DNA from: Streptomyces sp. CT34
Lineage (GTDB): Bacteria; Actinomycetota; Actinomycetes; Streptomycetales; Streptomycetaceae
Direction of reading: 5' to 3'
DNA length: 64,000 bases
Assembly (NCBI RefSeq): GCF_000805335.1
Contig: NZ_KN708638.1
Location: forward strand, 547,602-611,601
Shown here: positions 18,118-25,434 of the stretch, piece after piece
How positions within the stretch are numbered: the stretch's first letter is position 1
Layout: each line of letters opens with the position of its first letter
Notes under the pieces: model-generated
Told to the model about the DNA's origin: nothing
The model's database searches: none
Seen by the model: only the letters and a program-made list of their open reading frames with translations
Position numbers and translations under genes: made by a program

Positions 18118-19104
18118 GTGGAATCCGTCGTACTGGACACGCTGGACAGGCAGTTGGTACACGCTCTGCGGCTCGACGGGCGGGCCTCGTTCAGCCGTAT
18201 CGCAGACGTGATCGGCACCTCCGACCGCACCGTCGCTCGCCGCTACCAACGACTACGCGAGGCACAGGCATTGCGGGTGGTCGGACTGCCGGATGTCCGT
18301 CGGACGGGCATGGTCGAGTGGTTCGTCCGCCTTGCCTGCGCACCCGAGGCGGTGCTGCCGGTGGCCCAGGCACTGGCCGAACGGACGGACACCTGCTGGG
18401 TCGGACTGTCCTCCGGCGGCACCGAGATCACCTGCGTCACACAGGCCCGTCAGGGCTCGCTCAACGGCAGCCTGCTGCTGCCCAAGCTGCCCAAGACCTC
18501 CCGGCTGACCGCGGTGAAAGCCCAGTGCAGACTGCGCATCGTCGCCGGGGAATCGGGCTGGCGCGGCAGTATGAGCGCGCTGGACCCACGACAGACCGCG
18601 GCCCTGACCCGATCCGTGGACACCTCGCGAGCCCTCCGACTCACCGAGCGGGACGAACGGCTGCTGCGGGTACTCGCCCAGGACGGACGGGCCGCGGTAC
18701 CTCAACTGGCGGCTGCCACCGGCTGGTCGGAGTCCTCCGTGCGGCGCCGGATGGAGGAGCTGCGGTATGCCGGAGTGCTCCGCTTCGACGTGGAGATGGA
18801 CCCGTCGCTCTACGGCCGTCCCTTGGAGACGATGCTCTGGCTCACCGTCGCGCCCGCGGAGCTGAACCGGGTGTCCGGCACCCTGGCCGAACACCCCGAG
18901 GTCGCCTACGCCGCCACCACCACCGGCCGGAGCAATGTGGTGGCGGTCCTGCTGTGCCGGGATGCGGACGACCTCTACGACTACCTGGCCACGCGCGTGG
19001 GCACCCTCGCCGGCGTGCTCGGTGCGGAAACCACTCCGGTCACCCGGCACCTCAAACGGGTGGGCACCGTGCCGACACCCACCCCTCACAGCATCCGACC
19101 GTAA
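18118..19104 (+). CDS. Lrp/AsnC-family regulator with two tandem HTH-ligand units
   Basis: A 328-residue protein containing two AsnC-like halves. The first HTH is LDTLDRQLVHALRLDGRASFSRIADVIGTSDRTVARRYQRL. The second is LTERDERLLRVLAQDGRAAVPQLAAATGWSESSVRRRMEEL. Each is followed by a RAM-like domain, of which the second (ETMLWLTVAPAELNRVSGTLAEHPEVAYAATTTGRSNVVAVLLC) is the better conserved. Canonical Lrp proteins are about 150 residues, so this is the duplicated actinobacterial form. The start is GTG 18118. It probably senses an amino acid or small metabolite and controls the divergent methyltransferase gene. Confidence 0.85.
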   Translation: MESVVLDTLDRQLVHALRLDGRASFSRIADVIGTSDRTVARRYQRLREAQALRVVGLPDVRRTGMVEWFVRLACAPEAVLPVAQALAERTDTCWVGLSSGGTEITCVTQARQGSLNGSLLLPKLPKTSRLTAVKAQCRLRIVAGESGWRGSMSALDPRQTAALTRSVDTSRALRLTERDERLLRVLAQDGRAAVPQLAAATGWSESSVRRRMEELRYAGVLRFDVEMDPSLYGRPLETMLWLTVAPAELNRVSGTLAEHPEVAYAATTTGRSNVVAVLLCRDADDLYDYLATRVGTLAGVLGAETTPVTRHLKRVGTVPTPTPHSIRP

Positions 19105-19390
19105 GTGTCCGTGACGTCAGGGCTTCTGCGTTGGTTTGCCTGCGAGGGCGACGTCGAGGGCGTCAGCGTGGAAGCACAGGGCTGCGCTGAAGGCTTCGCT
19201 GGAGGGCCGGCGGCCGAAGTGGGCGGCGAGGGCCTCTTGCGGGGACCATGGCGACCTGCGGAAACGGGGCCCCTGGACACGGTCGGACGACGGCGTTGAC
19301 TGCGGTTGCCTGTCCTGGCCGTCCTCCGGCCGACCTTCAGGAACGGCTACGCGGTACAGAGCGCCCTCGTACGCCGCGACGGATGGTCAG
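19105..19390. other. Intergenic region with a possible C-terminal gene fragment on the minus strand
   Basis: On the minus strand, roughly 19258 to 19117, a frame reads EALAAHFGRRPSSEAFSAAL then CFHADALDVALAGKPTQKP and a stop. The base bias is good, which suggests the tail of a lost or relocated gene. No start region or family was recognised. Confidence 0.3.
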
Positions 19391-19846
19391 TCAGCACCAG
19401 CTTCCGCCGTTGAGGTGGGAGAACGCCTGCCAGGCGGCCCTGGTCCTGGTTCCGGCGATGCCGTCGACGCCGCCGGTGTCGTAGCCGAGGTAGACGAGGA
19501 AGCTCTGGAGGCCGCGGATGGTGTTGGGGCCGACGATGCCGTCGGCGGTTCCGGCATGGAATCCGCGGTTGTTGAGGAAACCCTGCCAGGCTTTCCAGCT
19601 GTTGGAACCGAGCTGGCCGTCAACCGCGCCGGGGTTGAATCCGGCGTCGCGGACGTAGCACTGTACGCTCTTGGCTTCGTCGGTGGTGAGGCCGAGGTTG
19701 TTGACGGCCTGGATGGTGACGGTCCGGGTGGGTACCTGCTGGGCGGGTGCGGCGGTGGCTGTGGTTGCGCCGGCGAGGGTGCCGGTCAGACCGAGTACCA
19801 GGCCGGCGGCCGTGAGGCCGACAGCGGCCTTTGCGCGTCTGAGCAT
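19391..19846 (-). CDS. Secreted peptidoglycan-binding domain protein
   Basis: A 151-residue exported protein. A signal peptide ends after ATATA at about residue 32. The mature part has two to three repeats of the PG_binding_1 pattern: VQCYVRDAGFNPGAVDGQLG, LNNRGFHAGTADGIVGPNTI and LVYLGYDTGGVDGIAGTRTR. Such domains bind cell-wall peptidoglycan. There is no catalytic domain, so it may be a wall-localised adaptor or inhibitor. The ATG at 19846 follows AGAAGGGG on its strand; the longer frame lacks signal-peptide character at its start. Confidence 0.8.
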   Translation of the reverse strand: MLRRAKAAVGLTAAGLVLGLTGTLAGATTATAAPAQQVPTRTVTIQAVNNLGLTTDEAKSVQCYVRDAGFNPGAVDGQLGSNSWKAWQGFLNNRGFHAGTADGIVGPNTIRGLQSFLVYLGYDTGGVDGIAGTRTRAAWQAFSHLNGGSWC

Positions 19847-20568
19847 GAATAGTCCCCTTCTTCCGATTGGGCGGTTGCTGCCCGGGGTTGACCACATGCA
19901 GGCAGGGATCTACCAGCACCGCTGAAGGCGGGTCGAGCGCCGTGCAGAGGGTTGCGCATCAATCCGGCCCACCAGGAACCTGACCGAGAACCACACCTGC
20001 CCTGGGGACGGTTGCGGGCATTCAGCGACCTGAACACCCGGTGAGGCGACAGGCGCGATGTCACGAGCCGGGACACACGTGACCACTTGTCGCGCACGGT
20101 GTCACGCTCCACGCGCGCAGAAATGACTGGTTCCGCGAGGCCGCGGAACCCGATCGGACTGCATCCGGATCACCCCCGACCGCGGCGCCGGCAGGTCCTG
20201 CCACGGTCGGAAAGCCAACCGGACATGGACGCGTTGATGGCCGTTCCTACGCCGATTGCTGCGGTACCCGCGCCTGAGACGAACAGCCCGCCGTTCGGCG
20301 GACGCCGTTCCTTCCGCTTCATCGCCACATCACTTCGGAACATCCCGACACCCCAACTTCCGGTGCGGGAGTCGGTACTTGTGGGCGGCCTGGACGGCAG
20401 CGGCCAGAGCCCACACCGGAGTCCCCCACGGCGGCACCGGGTACGCACCGCGACGCGTGTGCCCCACACACGCCGCGAGGCCCGACCGGCTGACACCCCA
20501 ACCGCACCGCCGGCCTTCAGGTCCGAATTCCGCCAGCGCGCCAGGGACGCGCCCACGACGCTGGACCC
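19847..20568. other. Long intergenic region without a convincing gene
   Basis: 722 bases upstream of both the peptidoglycan-binding gene and the DUF1203 gene. I compared the leader of the former with the c-di-AMP (ydaO) riboswitch that often precedes streptomycete cell-wall genes and found no convincing match. Open frames have weak codon bias. Confidence 0.45.
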
Positions 20569-21087
20569 ATGACCGCATACATCCCCCTTCCCATCGCTCC
20601 CACCGTTCTCAGGGAACTCCGCGAAGCCGACGACTCCGGGCGACCCCTGAAGCCCTACTGCGCGCGCGAGGACGGCGTCCCCCTCAACTGTGTGGGCAGC
20701 CCGCTACGTTGTTGCCTGCGGGCCATCGAACCCGGTGAACGGGTCGCACTCGTCTCGTATGCGCCGCTGCGGCGCTGGGCAGCGGCGACCGGGGCAAAGC
20801 CCGGAGCGTACGACGAATCGGGGCCGGTGTTCATCCACGCCGAGGAATGCGAGGGGCCACGGGACACCCGGGGCTATCCCTTCGCACGGCCGGGGGCGCT
20901 GCGCACCATCCGTCGCTACGACGTCGAGGGGCACATCGTCGGGGGACGTTTCTTCGAGATCCCCGAGGACGCCGAGGCCGGATTCGACCGAGCCTTCGAG
21001 GAGGCGTTCGCCGACCCAGCGGTGGCACTGGTGCACGTGCGGGCCTTGGAGTACGGCTGCTTCCAGTTCGAGGTGCGGCGACACTAG
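20569..21087 (+). CDS. DUF1203 domain protein
   Basis: A 172-residue protein matching the DUF1203 pattern: CVGSPLRCCLRAIEPGERVALVSYAPL near the N-terminus, GPVFIHAEEC, TIRRYDVEGHIVGGRF, and the close ALVHVRALEYGCFQFEVRR. Several Cys and His residues are conserved, hinting at a metal site, but no activity is established for the family. It is a single gene without clear partners. Confidence 0.8.
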   Translation: MTAYIPLPIAPTVLRELREADDSGRPLKPYCAREDGVPLNCVGSPLRCCLRAIEPGERVALVSYAPLRRWAAATGAKPGAYDESGPVFIHAEECEGPRDTRGYPFARPGALRTIRRYDVEGHIVGGRFFEIPEDAEAGFDRAFEEAFADPAVALVHVRALEYGCFQFEVRRH

Positions 21088-21412
21088 GTCCCGTCGTCAC
21101 TCCCGTCTCCGCGGGAATGGCGGGAATGACCGTCCCGCGTACGGCTGTTGTGTTGTGCCGCGACCGGCAGATGATCAAGACCGGGGCAGGCCCGCGGCCC
21201 GGCCAGGGGGTCGTGGCGGGCGGGGCGCGGGGCCTGACCGCCCGAGCGTTCCGCCGCCCCGTACACCGGGCGGCGCGCTCCCGCACAGAGCGAGGCGTGG
21301 ACCGAACAGGGTGCGGGTGCAGGGACCTTCGTCCTATAGCGGAACGACTCTGCGGTCAGCCAAAGTGATGGCCACGTCGAGGGAATATGCAGAGGCCATG
21401 ACGGGAGTGATC
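21088..21412. other. Promoter region of the peptide-biosynthesis cluster
   Basis: 325 bases between DUF1203 and the first cluster gene. No gene is supported, although the frame of the next gene stays open through most of it. Neither a riboswitch nor a clear palindromic operator was found. Confidence 0.4.
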
Positions 21413-22483
21413 GTGTCCGCACAGATAACCATTGATCCTGGCCGCTTCAGTCAGTTCGGTGAAGCCACCGGAAGTAGCTTCTGCCTGATCACGAATTCCG
21501 AGTTGGTCGATCGGATCGAAGTCGTCGAGACCGTTCCCTACCGGGAGTTCCTCACCATCACACTGGATCGGGGAGACGATTTCACGGAAATCCTCGACAA
21601 GAAGATTCCGGAACCCGCACACGTGTTGGTGGTATCCCCCTACAGGTTCTTCGAGTCACCGGATCCCGACCTGGTGGGGCAGCGGAAGATCATGGGCATG
21701 GCGTGCAACTCGACGCCCACCGGCCTTGACGAGATCCGGCACTTCCTCGGTGTGATGGAGCGGACATCGGCGGCCGACCAGGCGGCGTTCTGCGACACGT
21801 TCTTCGAACTGGCCGAGGATTCGGACCACTTGGTGTACGCGGACCCGGTGCACGGCACCCGCGCCACCCTCGACCACCTGCGCGAGGGCCTGGTGTGGAA
21901 CCAGCAGGCCGGACCGCTGGACTGGGGTGACCAGCAGATCGTCCCGTCCGGTGAGATCAGCGTGCTGCCGGTCGAGATCAGGGAGTTCGACGAGGCGTTG
22001 AAGCTGCCGTTGGAGGGCGAGATCACGCTGCGCGGGTACCCGATCCTGCACAACGGCACGCCCTCCTTCTCCCGGGTCGACCAGGCCCGTATCCACTCCC
22101 GGCTCTGGGCGATGCGCAGCAACGCGATCAAGGCCACCGTGGAGGACGGCAGGATCACGCGTCTGGCGGCGCTGGACGCCGGAGCGGTGCCGGCGGTGGC
22201 GATGCTGGAGCAGATGTTCGCCGTGGACTCCCGCTACCGGATCGTGTGGGAGATAGGCCACGCCCTCAACGTCTCGCACGACATCCTGCCCGGGAACCAC
22301 GCCATGAACGAGGTGTACGGCGGTACCGAAGGCTGCCTGCACTTCGGCCTCGGACTCACTCCGTACACCCAGTACCACCTGGACATCATCGTGCCCGACA
22401 CCCGCGTGCTGACCAGTAAGGGAGTCGCGGTGATCGGCCACCCGGACCACCCCACCGTCGAGCGGGTCGTTCCCGCCGCCTAG
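21413..22483 (+). CDS. M29 aminopeptidase-like protein with intact metal ligands (paralog A)
   Basis: A 356-residue protein. From about residue 160 it follows the C-terminal half of M29 (AmpS/aminopeptidase T-like, also NicX-like) proteins: VPSGEISVLPVE, LEGEITLRGYPI, VEDGRITRL, RIVWEIGHALN, GTEGCLHFGLG and YHLDIIVPDTRVL. Candidate metal ligands are all present: Glu181, Glu280, His310, His322 and Asp324. The first 150 residues are not typical of M29. I chose GTG 21413, which has GGGAG 5 bases upstream and aligns with paralog B; ATGs at 21368 and 21398 are alternatives. It may process or modify the 18-residue peptide encoded 67 bases downstream. Confidence 0.7.
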   Translation: MSAQITIDPGRFSQFGEATGSSFCLITNSELVDRIEVVETVPYREFLTITLDRGDDFTEILDKKIPEPAHVLVVSPYRFFESPDPDLVGQRKIMGMACNSTPTGLDEIRHFLGVMERTSAADQAAFCDTFFELAEDSDHLVYADPVHGTRATLDHLREGLVWNQQAGPLDWGDQQIVPSGEISVLPVEIREFDEALKLPLEGEITLRGYPILHNGTPSFSRVDQARIHSRLWAMRSNAIKATVEDGRITRLAALDAGAVPAVAMLEQMFAVDSRYRIVWEIGHALNVSHDILPGNHAMNEVYGGTEGCLHFGLGLTPYTQYHLDIIVPDTRVLTSKGVAVIGHPDHPTVERVVPAA

Positions 22484-22549
22484 CGGAGCACGACCGCCCG
22501 ATGCGCCGGGGTGAATGCAACGAAATAAAACAAACTGGAGGTGACTCTC

Positions 22550-22606
22550 ATGAAGAAGATCAAGGTACAGAAGAACCGCAACTACCTGGGCACGCTCCTG
22601 GGCTGA
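22550..22606 (+). CDS. 18-residue precursor or scaffold peptide (MKKIKVQKNRNYLGTLLG)
   Basis: A tiny gene with a near-perfect ribosome binding site (GGAGGTGA, 5 bases before ATG) encodes MKKIKVQKNRNYLGTLLG. The first ten residues are strongly basic (K2, K3, K5, K8, R10) and the last eight are neutral. It ends 7 bases before a strong terminator hairpin, so it can be transcribed in excess of what follows, as is usual for RiPP precursors. It lies between two paralogous M29-like genes, upstream of oxidative, ligase and peptidase genes. The alternative is a transcription-attenuation leader peptide, but no antiterminator pairing or regulatory codon run is evident. Confidence 0.65.
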   Translation: MKKIKVQKNRNYLGTLLG

Positions 22607-22613
22607 GTACCGA

Positions 22614-22648
22614 CCCACGGCGGGGCATGAACAATGCCCCGCCGTGGG
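22614..22648 (+). terminator. Strong intrinsic terminator/attenuator directly after the peptide gene
   Basis: CCCACGGCGGGGCAT (22614-22628) and ATGCCCCGCCGTGGG (22634-22648) form a perfect 15-bp stem with loop GAACA. A moderately T-rich stretch (GTTCTCATTGTCTTTTC) follows. Partial read-through would give high peptide and low enzyme levels. Confidence 0.8.
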
Positions 22649-22679
22649 GTTCTCATTGTCTTTTCTGGGGAGTGCACCC

Positions 22680-23768
22680 GTGCCATCGCTGGAATTCACA
22701 ACAAGCGACTTCGGTCAGTTCGGCGAGCCGGCCGAGACATTCTGTCTGATCACGAGTGAACAGCACGGCGAGCCGCTTTCCCTGCTTCCCGGTGACGGAT
22801 GTTCCCGCGTGCTCCACCTGACGCTCCCGCCCGGCGCGCGCCTGGGCGAGATGATCGCACGGGGCGTTCCCGCGGACGCGCACGTGCTGGCGGTCTGCCC
22901 CGGGCGGTTTCTCGACTCGCCGACCGAGCGGGAACTGGGCGGGCGCAAGCTGGCCGTGCTGCCGGCCGGATCCACGCCGCTGACCGATGAGCACATCCGC
23001 TACTTCCTGCGCACCGCCGCGCGCACCGATGCCGGCCAACACGCGCGGGTGGCCGAGGAGTTCTTCGACCTGGTGTCAGAGAGCGGCCCACTCGCGATCG
23101 TCGACGACGCCTCCGGCACCGAGGCCGAGTTCGATCAGGGGCTCGGCGAGTGTGTCTGGAACCAGCAGGCGGGCGTCCTGGAAGCGGGCGACCAGCAGAT
23201 CTTCCCGCCGGGGAAGCTGAGCGTCACCGCCGCGGAGATCACCACCTTCGCACCGGACGCCCGGCTGCTCGGCCTCAACGGGGACCTGACCCTGCGCGGC
23301 TGGCCCATCGTCCACCGCCACCAGGACCCGGCCGACGGCGCCGACCAGCAGCGGCTGTTCGAGGCGCTCTCACCGCTCGTCGCCAACGCCGTGACGCTGC
23401 ACGTCGCCGCCGGAAGCATCGAGGGCATCAGCCCACAGACGGCGTCGGCGGCACCGGCCGCCGCGGAGCTGGAGAAGCTCCTCACCGACGACCCGCGCTA
23501 CCGCGTCATCTGGGAACTCGGCTTCGGGATCAACACCACCACGGAGGTCATTCCGGCGAACTGCGGCCCCAACGAGGTGTACGGCGCGACCGGCGGCGTC
23601 GTGAACCTCGGGCTGGGCGTCACTCCGGCGACGCGCTTCGCCCTGGCCTTCCTCTGCCCCCGCAGCTCGCTGCTGACATCGGACGGAACCGCCGTGCTCG
23701 GCGCCCGCAAGGCGGTGCGCCGCGGCCGGATGCAGCGCGTCTCCAGCGCCGGCTGCGGCTGCCACTGA
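22680..23768 (+). CDS. M29-like pseudoenzyme (paralog B, metal ligands lost)
   Basis: A 362-residue homologue of paralog A, sharing the FGQFGE...FCLIT start, VWNQQAGVLEAGDQQIFPPG and LTLRGWPIVH. The metal positions have changed: Glu to Lys179 (PPGKLSV), His to Asn309 (GVVNLGLG), and His-x-Asp to Ala321-x-Ala323 (FALAFLC); only Glu279 remains. It is therefore probably non-catalytic and may bind the peptide or pair with paralog A. The C-terminus SSAGCGCH is a Cys/His-rich tail that A lacks. The start is GTG 22680 after GGGGAG; the frame extends to 22644 but that lies in the terminator stem. Confidence 0.7.
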   Translation: MPSLEFTTSDFGQFGEPAETFCLITSEQHGEPLSLLPGDGCSRVLHLTLPPGARLGEMIARGVPADAHVLAVCPGRFLDSPTERELGGRKLAVLPAGSTPLTDEHIRYFLRTAARTDAGQHARVAEEFFDLVSESGPLAIVDDASGTEAEFDQGLGECVWNQQAGVLEAGDQQIFPPGKLSVTAAEITTFAPDARLLGLNGDLTLRGWPIVHRHQDPADGADQQRLFEALSPLVANAVTLHVAAGSIEGISPQTASAAPAAAELEKLLTDDPRYRVIWELGFGINTTTEVIPANCGPNEVYGATGGVVNLGLGVTPATRFALAFLCPRSSLLTSDGTAVLGARKAVRRGRMQRVSSAGCGCH

Positions 23769-23789
23769 CCCCAAGGAGGAATGCACGCC

Positions 23790-24518
23790 ATGACGACCAA
23801 CCCCGAACTGCGCACGAAGGTCGACGCGGTCCTCGACACCTTCATCAAGGACTTCTACGAGACGGTCCCGTATGCCCGGCACCAGAAGAACTCCGCCGAG
23901 CTGAACCTCGACTACTACAAGCGCCACAACATCGAGACGATCCTGCGGCTGCGCCGCAAGCGGACCGTGGACGCGCTGGCCATCAAGTACTTCACCAAGG
24001 TGGACCCGGTGCAGGCCAAGGCATGGGCGCACTACACCGACGACGAGATGCTGCACGACCGGCTGTTCGCCGCCGACCTCGCCAAGGTCGGGGTCACCAA
24101 GGACCAGATCTACTCCACCGAGCCGATGCTCTCCACCAAGCTGCTCACCGGATACCTCCAGTACGGCATGGAGTTCGAGAACAGCCCGCTGGCGCTGATC
24201 ACCAGCGTGTACTTCGTGGAGTACGTCACCACCCGCACCCAGCCCGAATGGCTGGACAACCTGGGCAACGTGCTCGGCGAGGAGAACGTCAAGGGCGCCC
24301 GCGCGCACGTCAACACCGACCTCGACGACGACCACGACGACTTCGTGTGGCGGGTGCTGTCCACACTCGTCACCTCGGAGACCGCCGAGCAGAAGGTCAT
24401 CGAGCACCTCCACCACATCTACTGGCTGTGGAAGCTGTACTTCGTGGAGCTGCACCAGCTCACCGTGATCGGCAGGAGCGACGCGCAGATTCCGCTGCCC
24501 ACCGCGGCCGACGTCTGA
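23790..24518 (+). CDS. Heme-oxygenase-like diiron oxidase (HDO/TenA-like fold)
   Basis: A 242-residue all-helical protein of the iron-containing redox (HDO) superfamily, which includes UndA, SznF, BesC and CADD. Candidate iron ligands are Glu86 and His89 (DDEMLHDRLF), Glu144 (VYFVEYVT), and His173, Asp177 and His182 (AHVNTDLDDDHDDF). The last group is H-x3-D-x4-H rather than the usual H-x3-D-x2-H. Such enzymes use O2 for N-oxidation, C-C cleavage or desaturation of amino-acid or fatty-acid substrates. I chose ATG 23790 because the AGGAGG site lies 10 bases upstream; ATG 23781 is too close to it. It lies 21 bases after paralog B. Confidence 0.7.
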   Translation: MTTNPELRTKVDAVLDTFIKDFYETVPYARHQKNSAELNLDYYKRHNIETILRLRRKRTVDALAIKYFTKVDPVQAKAWAHYTDDEMLHDRLFAADLAKVGVTKDQIYSTEPMLSTKLLTGYLQYGMEFENSPLALITSVYFVEYVTTRTQPEWLDNLGNVLGEENVKGARAHVNTDLDDDHDDFVWRVLSTLVTSETAEQKVIEHLHHIYWLWKLYFVELHQLTVIGRSDAQIPLPTAADV

Positions 24519-24530
24519 GCGGGGACGGCG

Positions 24531-25298
24531 GTGGCTGACGACGGCCGTGCCACGCGGCCGGCCGGGGGACGGCGAGTCGAGGTACTGACCCTGCCGCCCG
24601 GCCGGGACCTGCCGACCGAGACCGAGAAGCGGATCGTGGACGGCCTGGTCCTCACCATGCCCGGGCTGCGCACCCGCCAACTCTTCACGCTCCGCCGCGA
24701 CATGCTGACCAAGGCCGACCACGTCGTCGTCGGGGTGGACCGGGAGCGCGACCGGGTCGTCGCGCTGCTCACCTCGCGGTGGGCGGGGCTGCCGTCGGGG
24801 CGGACCTGTCTGCACATCATGATCCAGTTCGTGGGTGACGCGTACCGCAACGGTGCGGTGTTCAAGGAGAGTTGGGCGGCGCACTTCGCCCGGCTGCTCG
24901 CCGACGGCCGCCCGTTCCCCGAGGTGATCGCGCTCAAGACGTACAACCCCGTGGTGCACTGCGCGATGTCGGCCTTCAGCGGTCATCCGGACATCAGCAT
25001 GTACCCGGACCTCGCGGGCAAGGACGACAGCCAGGCGGTCCTGGCGGCCGAGGTCGCCGATGCACTCGCCCCCGGAGCGGCCTTCGACCCGGCTCGCGGA
25101 GTCCTCCCCGGCATCGGCCGCCCGCTCGACCTGTACCGGGAACGACCTCTGAGTCATGTGCCCGATGCCAACCGGTACTTCGCCGAGCACACGGAACCGG
25201 GCGACCGGGTGCTGTGCCTGCTGCATGTGCCCACACAGGCGGGGGCGCACTCGATCCTCACGGCCCTCGGGGTGCCACTGCCCTCGGCGCAGCGCTGA
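24531..25298 (+). CDS. Unknown protein, possibly GNAT-like acyltransferase
   Basis: A 255-residue soluble protein starting at GTG 24531 after GGGGA, 12 bases behind the diiron gene. The central part (QLFTLRRDMLTKADHVVVGVDRERDRVVALLTSRW, RTCLHIMIQFVGDAYRNGAVFKESWAAHFARLL, VIALKTYNPVVHCAMSAF) has the strand-helix rhythm of GNAT acyltransferases. In that reading the RNGAV region takes the place of the acyl-CoA pyrophosphate loop and the NPVV element that of the last helix. No exact Q/RxxGxG/A motif is seen, so the assignment is tentative. Tight spacing ties it to the peptide pathway. Confidence 0.5.
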   Translation: MADDGRATRPAGGRRVEVLTLPPGRDLPTETEKRIVDGLVLTMPGLRTRQLFTLRRDMLTKADHVVVGVDRERDRVVALLTSRWAGLPSGRTCLHIMIQFVGDAYRNGAVFKESWAAHFARLLADGRPFPEVIALKTYNPVVHCAMSAFSGHPDISMYPDLAGKDDSQAVLAAEVADALAPGAAFDPARGVLPGIGRPLDLYRERPLSHVPDANRYFAEHTEPGDRVLCLLHVPTQAGAHSILTALGVPLPSAQR

Positions 25299-25383
25299 GC
25301 CTCACCCGGCCGACCGGGTCCGGCGTCTCCTACGGGCTCCGGGCCCGTCGGCCGTCCCCGTCCACCGGGAACTCCACCCACCG

Positions 25384-25419
25384 GAAACGCCAGGAACTCC
25401 AGAAACGCCAGGAACTCCA
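25384..25419. repeat. Two tandem 18-bp repeats before the M14 peptidase gene
   Basis: GAAACGCCAGGAACTCCA occurs twice in tandem (25384-25401, 25402-25419), 15 bases upstream of the ATG, with a partial GGAACTCCA just before. Each copy contains AGGAA, so it may present duplicate ribosome binding sites, or be a slippage product. Confidence 0.6.
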
Positions 25420-25434
25420 GGAGCGCGAGGCAGC

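Noticed and set aside
19847..20110. Possible c-di-AMP (ydaO) riboswitch before the peptidoglycan-binding gene
   Set aside because: Only a GGGCAGCAACCGCCC-like piece and a purine-rich end were similar; the conserved ydaO core was not found.
23370..25250. Minus-strand open frame of 626 codons across the peptide cluster
   Set aside because: It is the antiphase shadow of GC-rich plus-strand genes whose products have clear motifs and ribosome binding sites.
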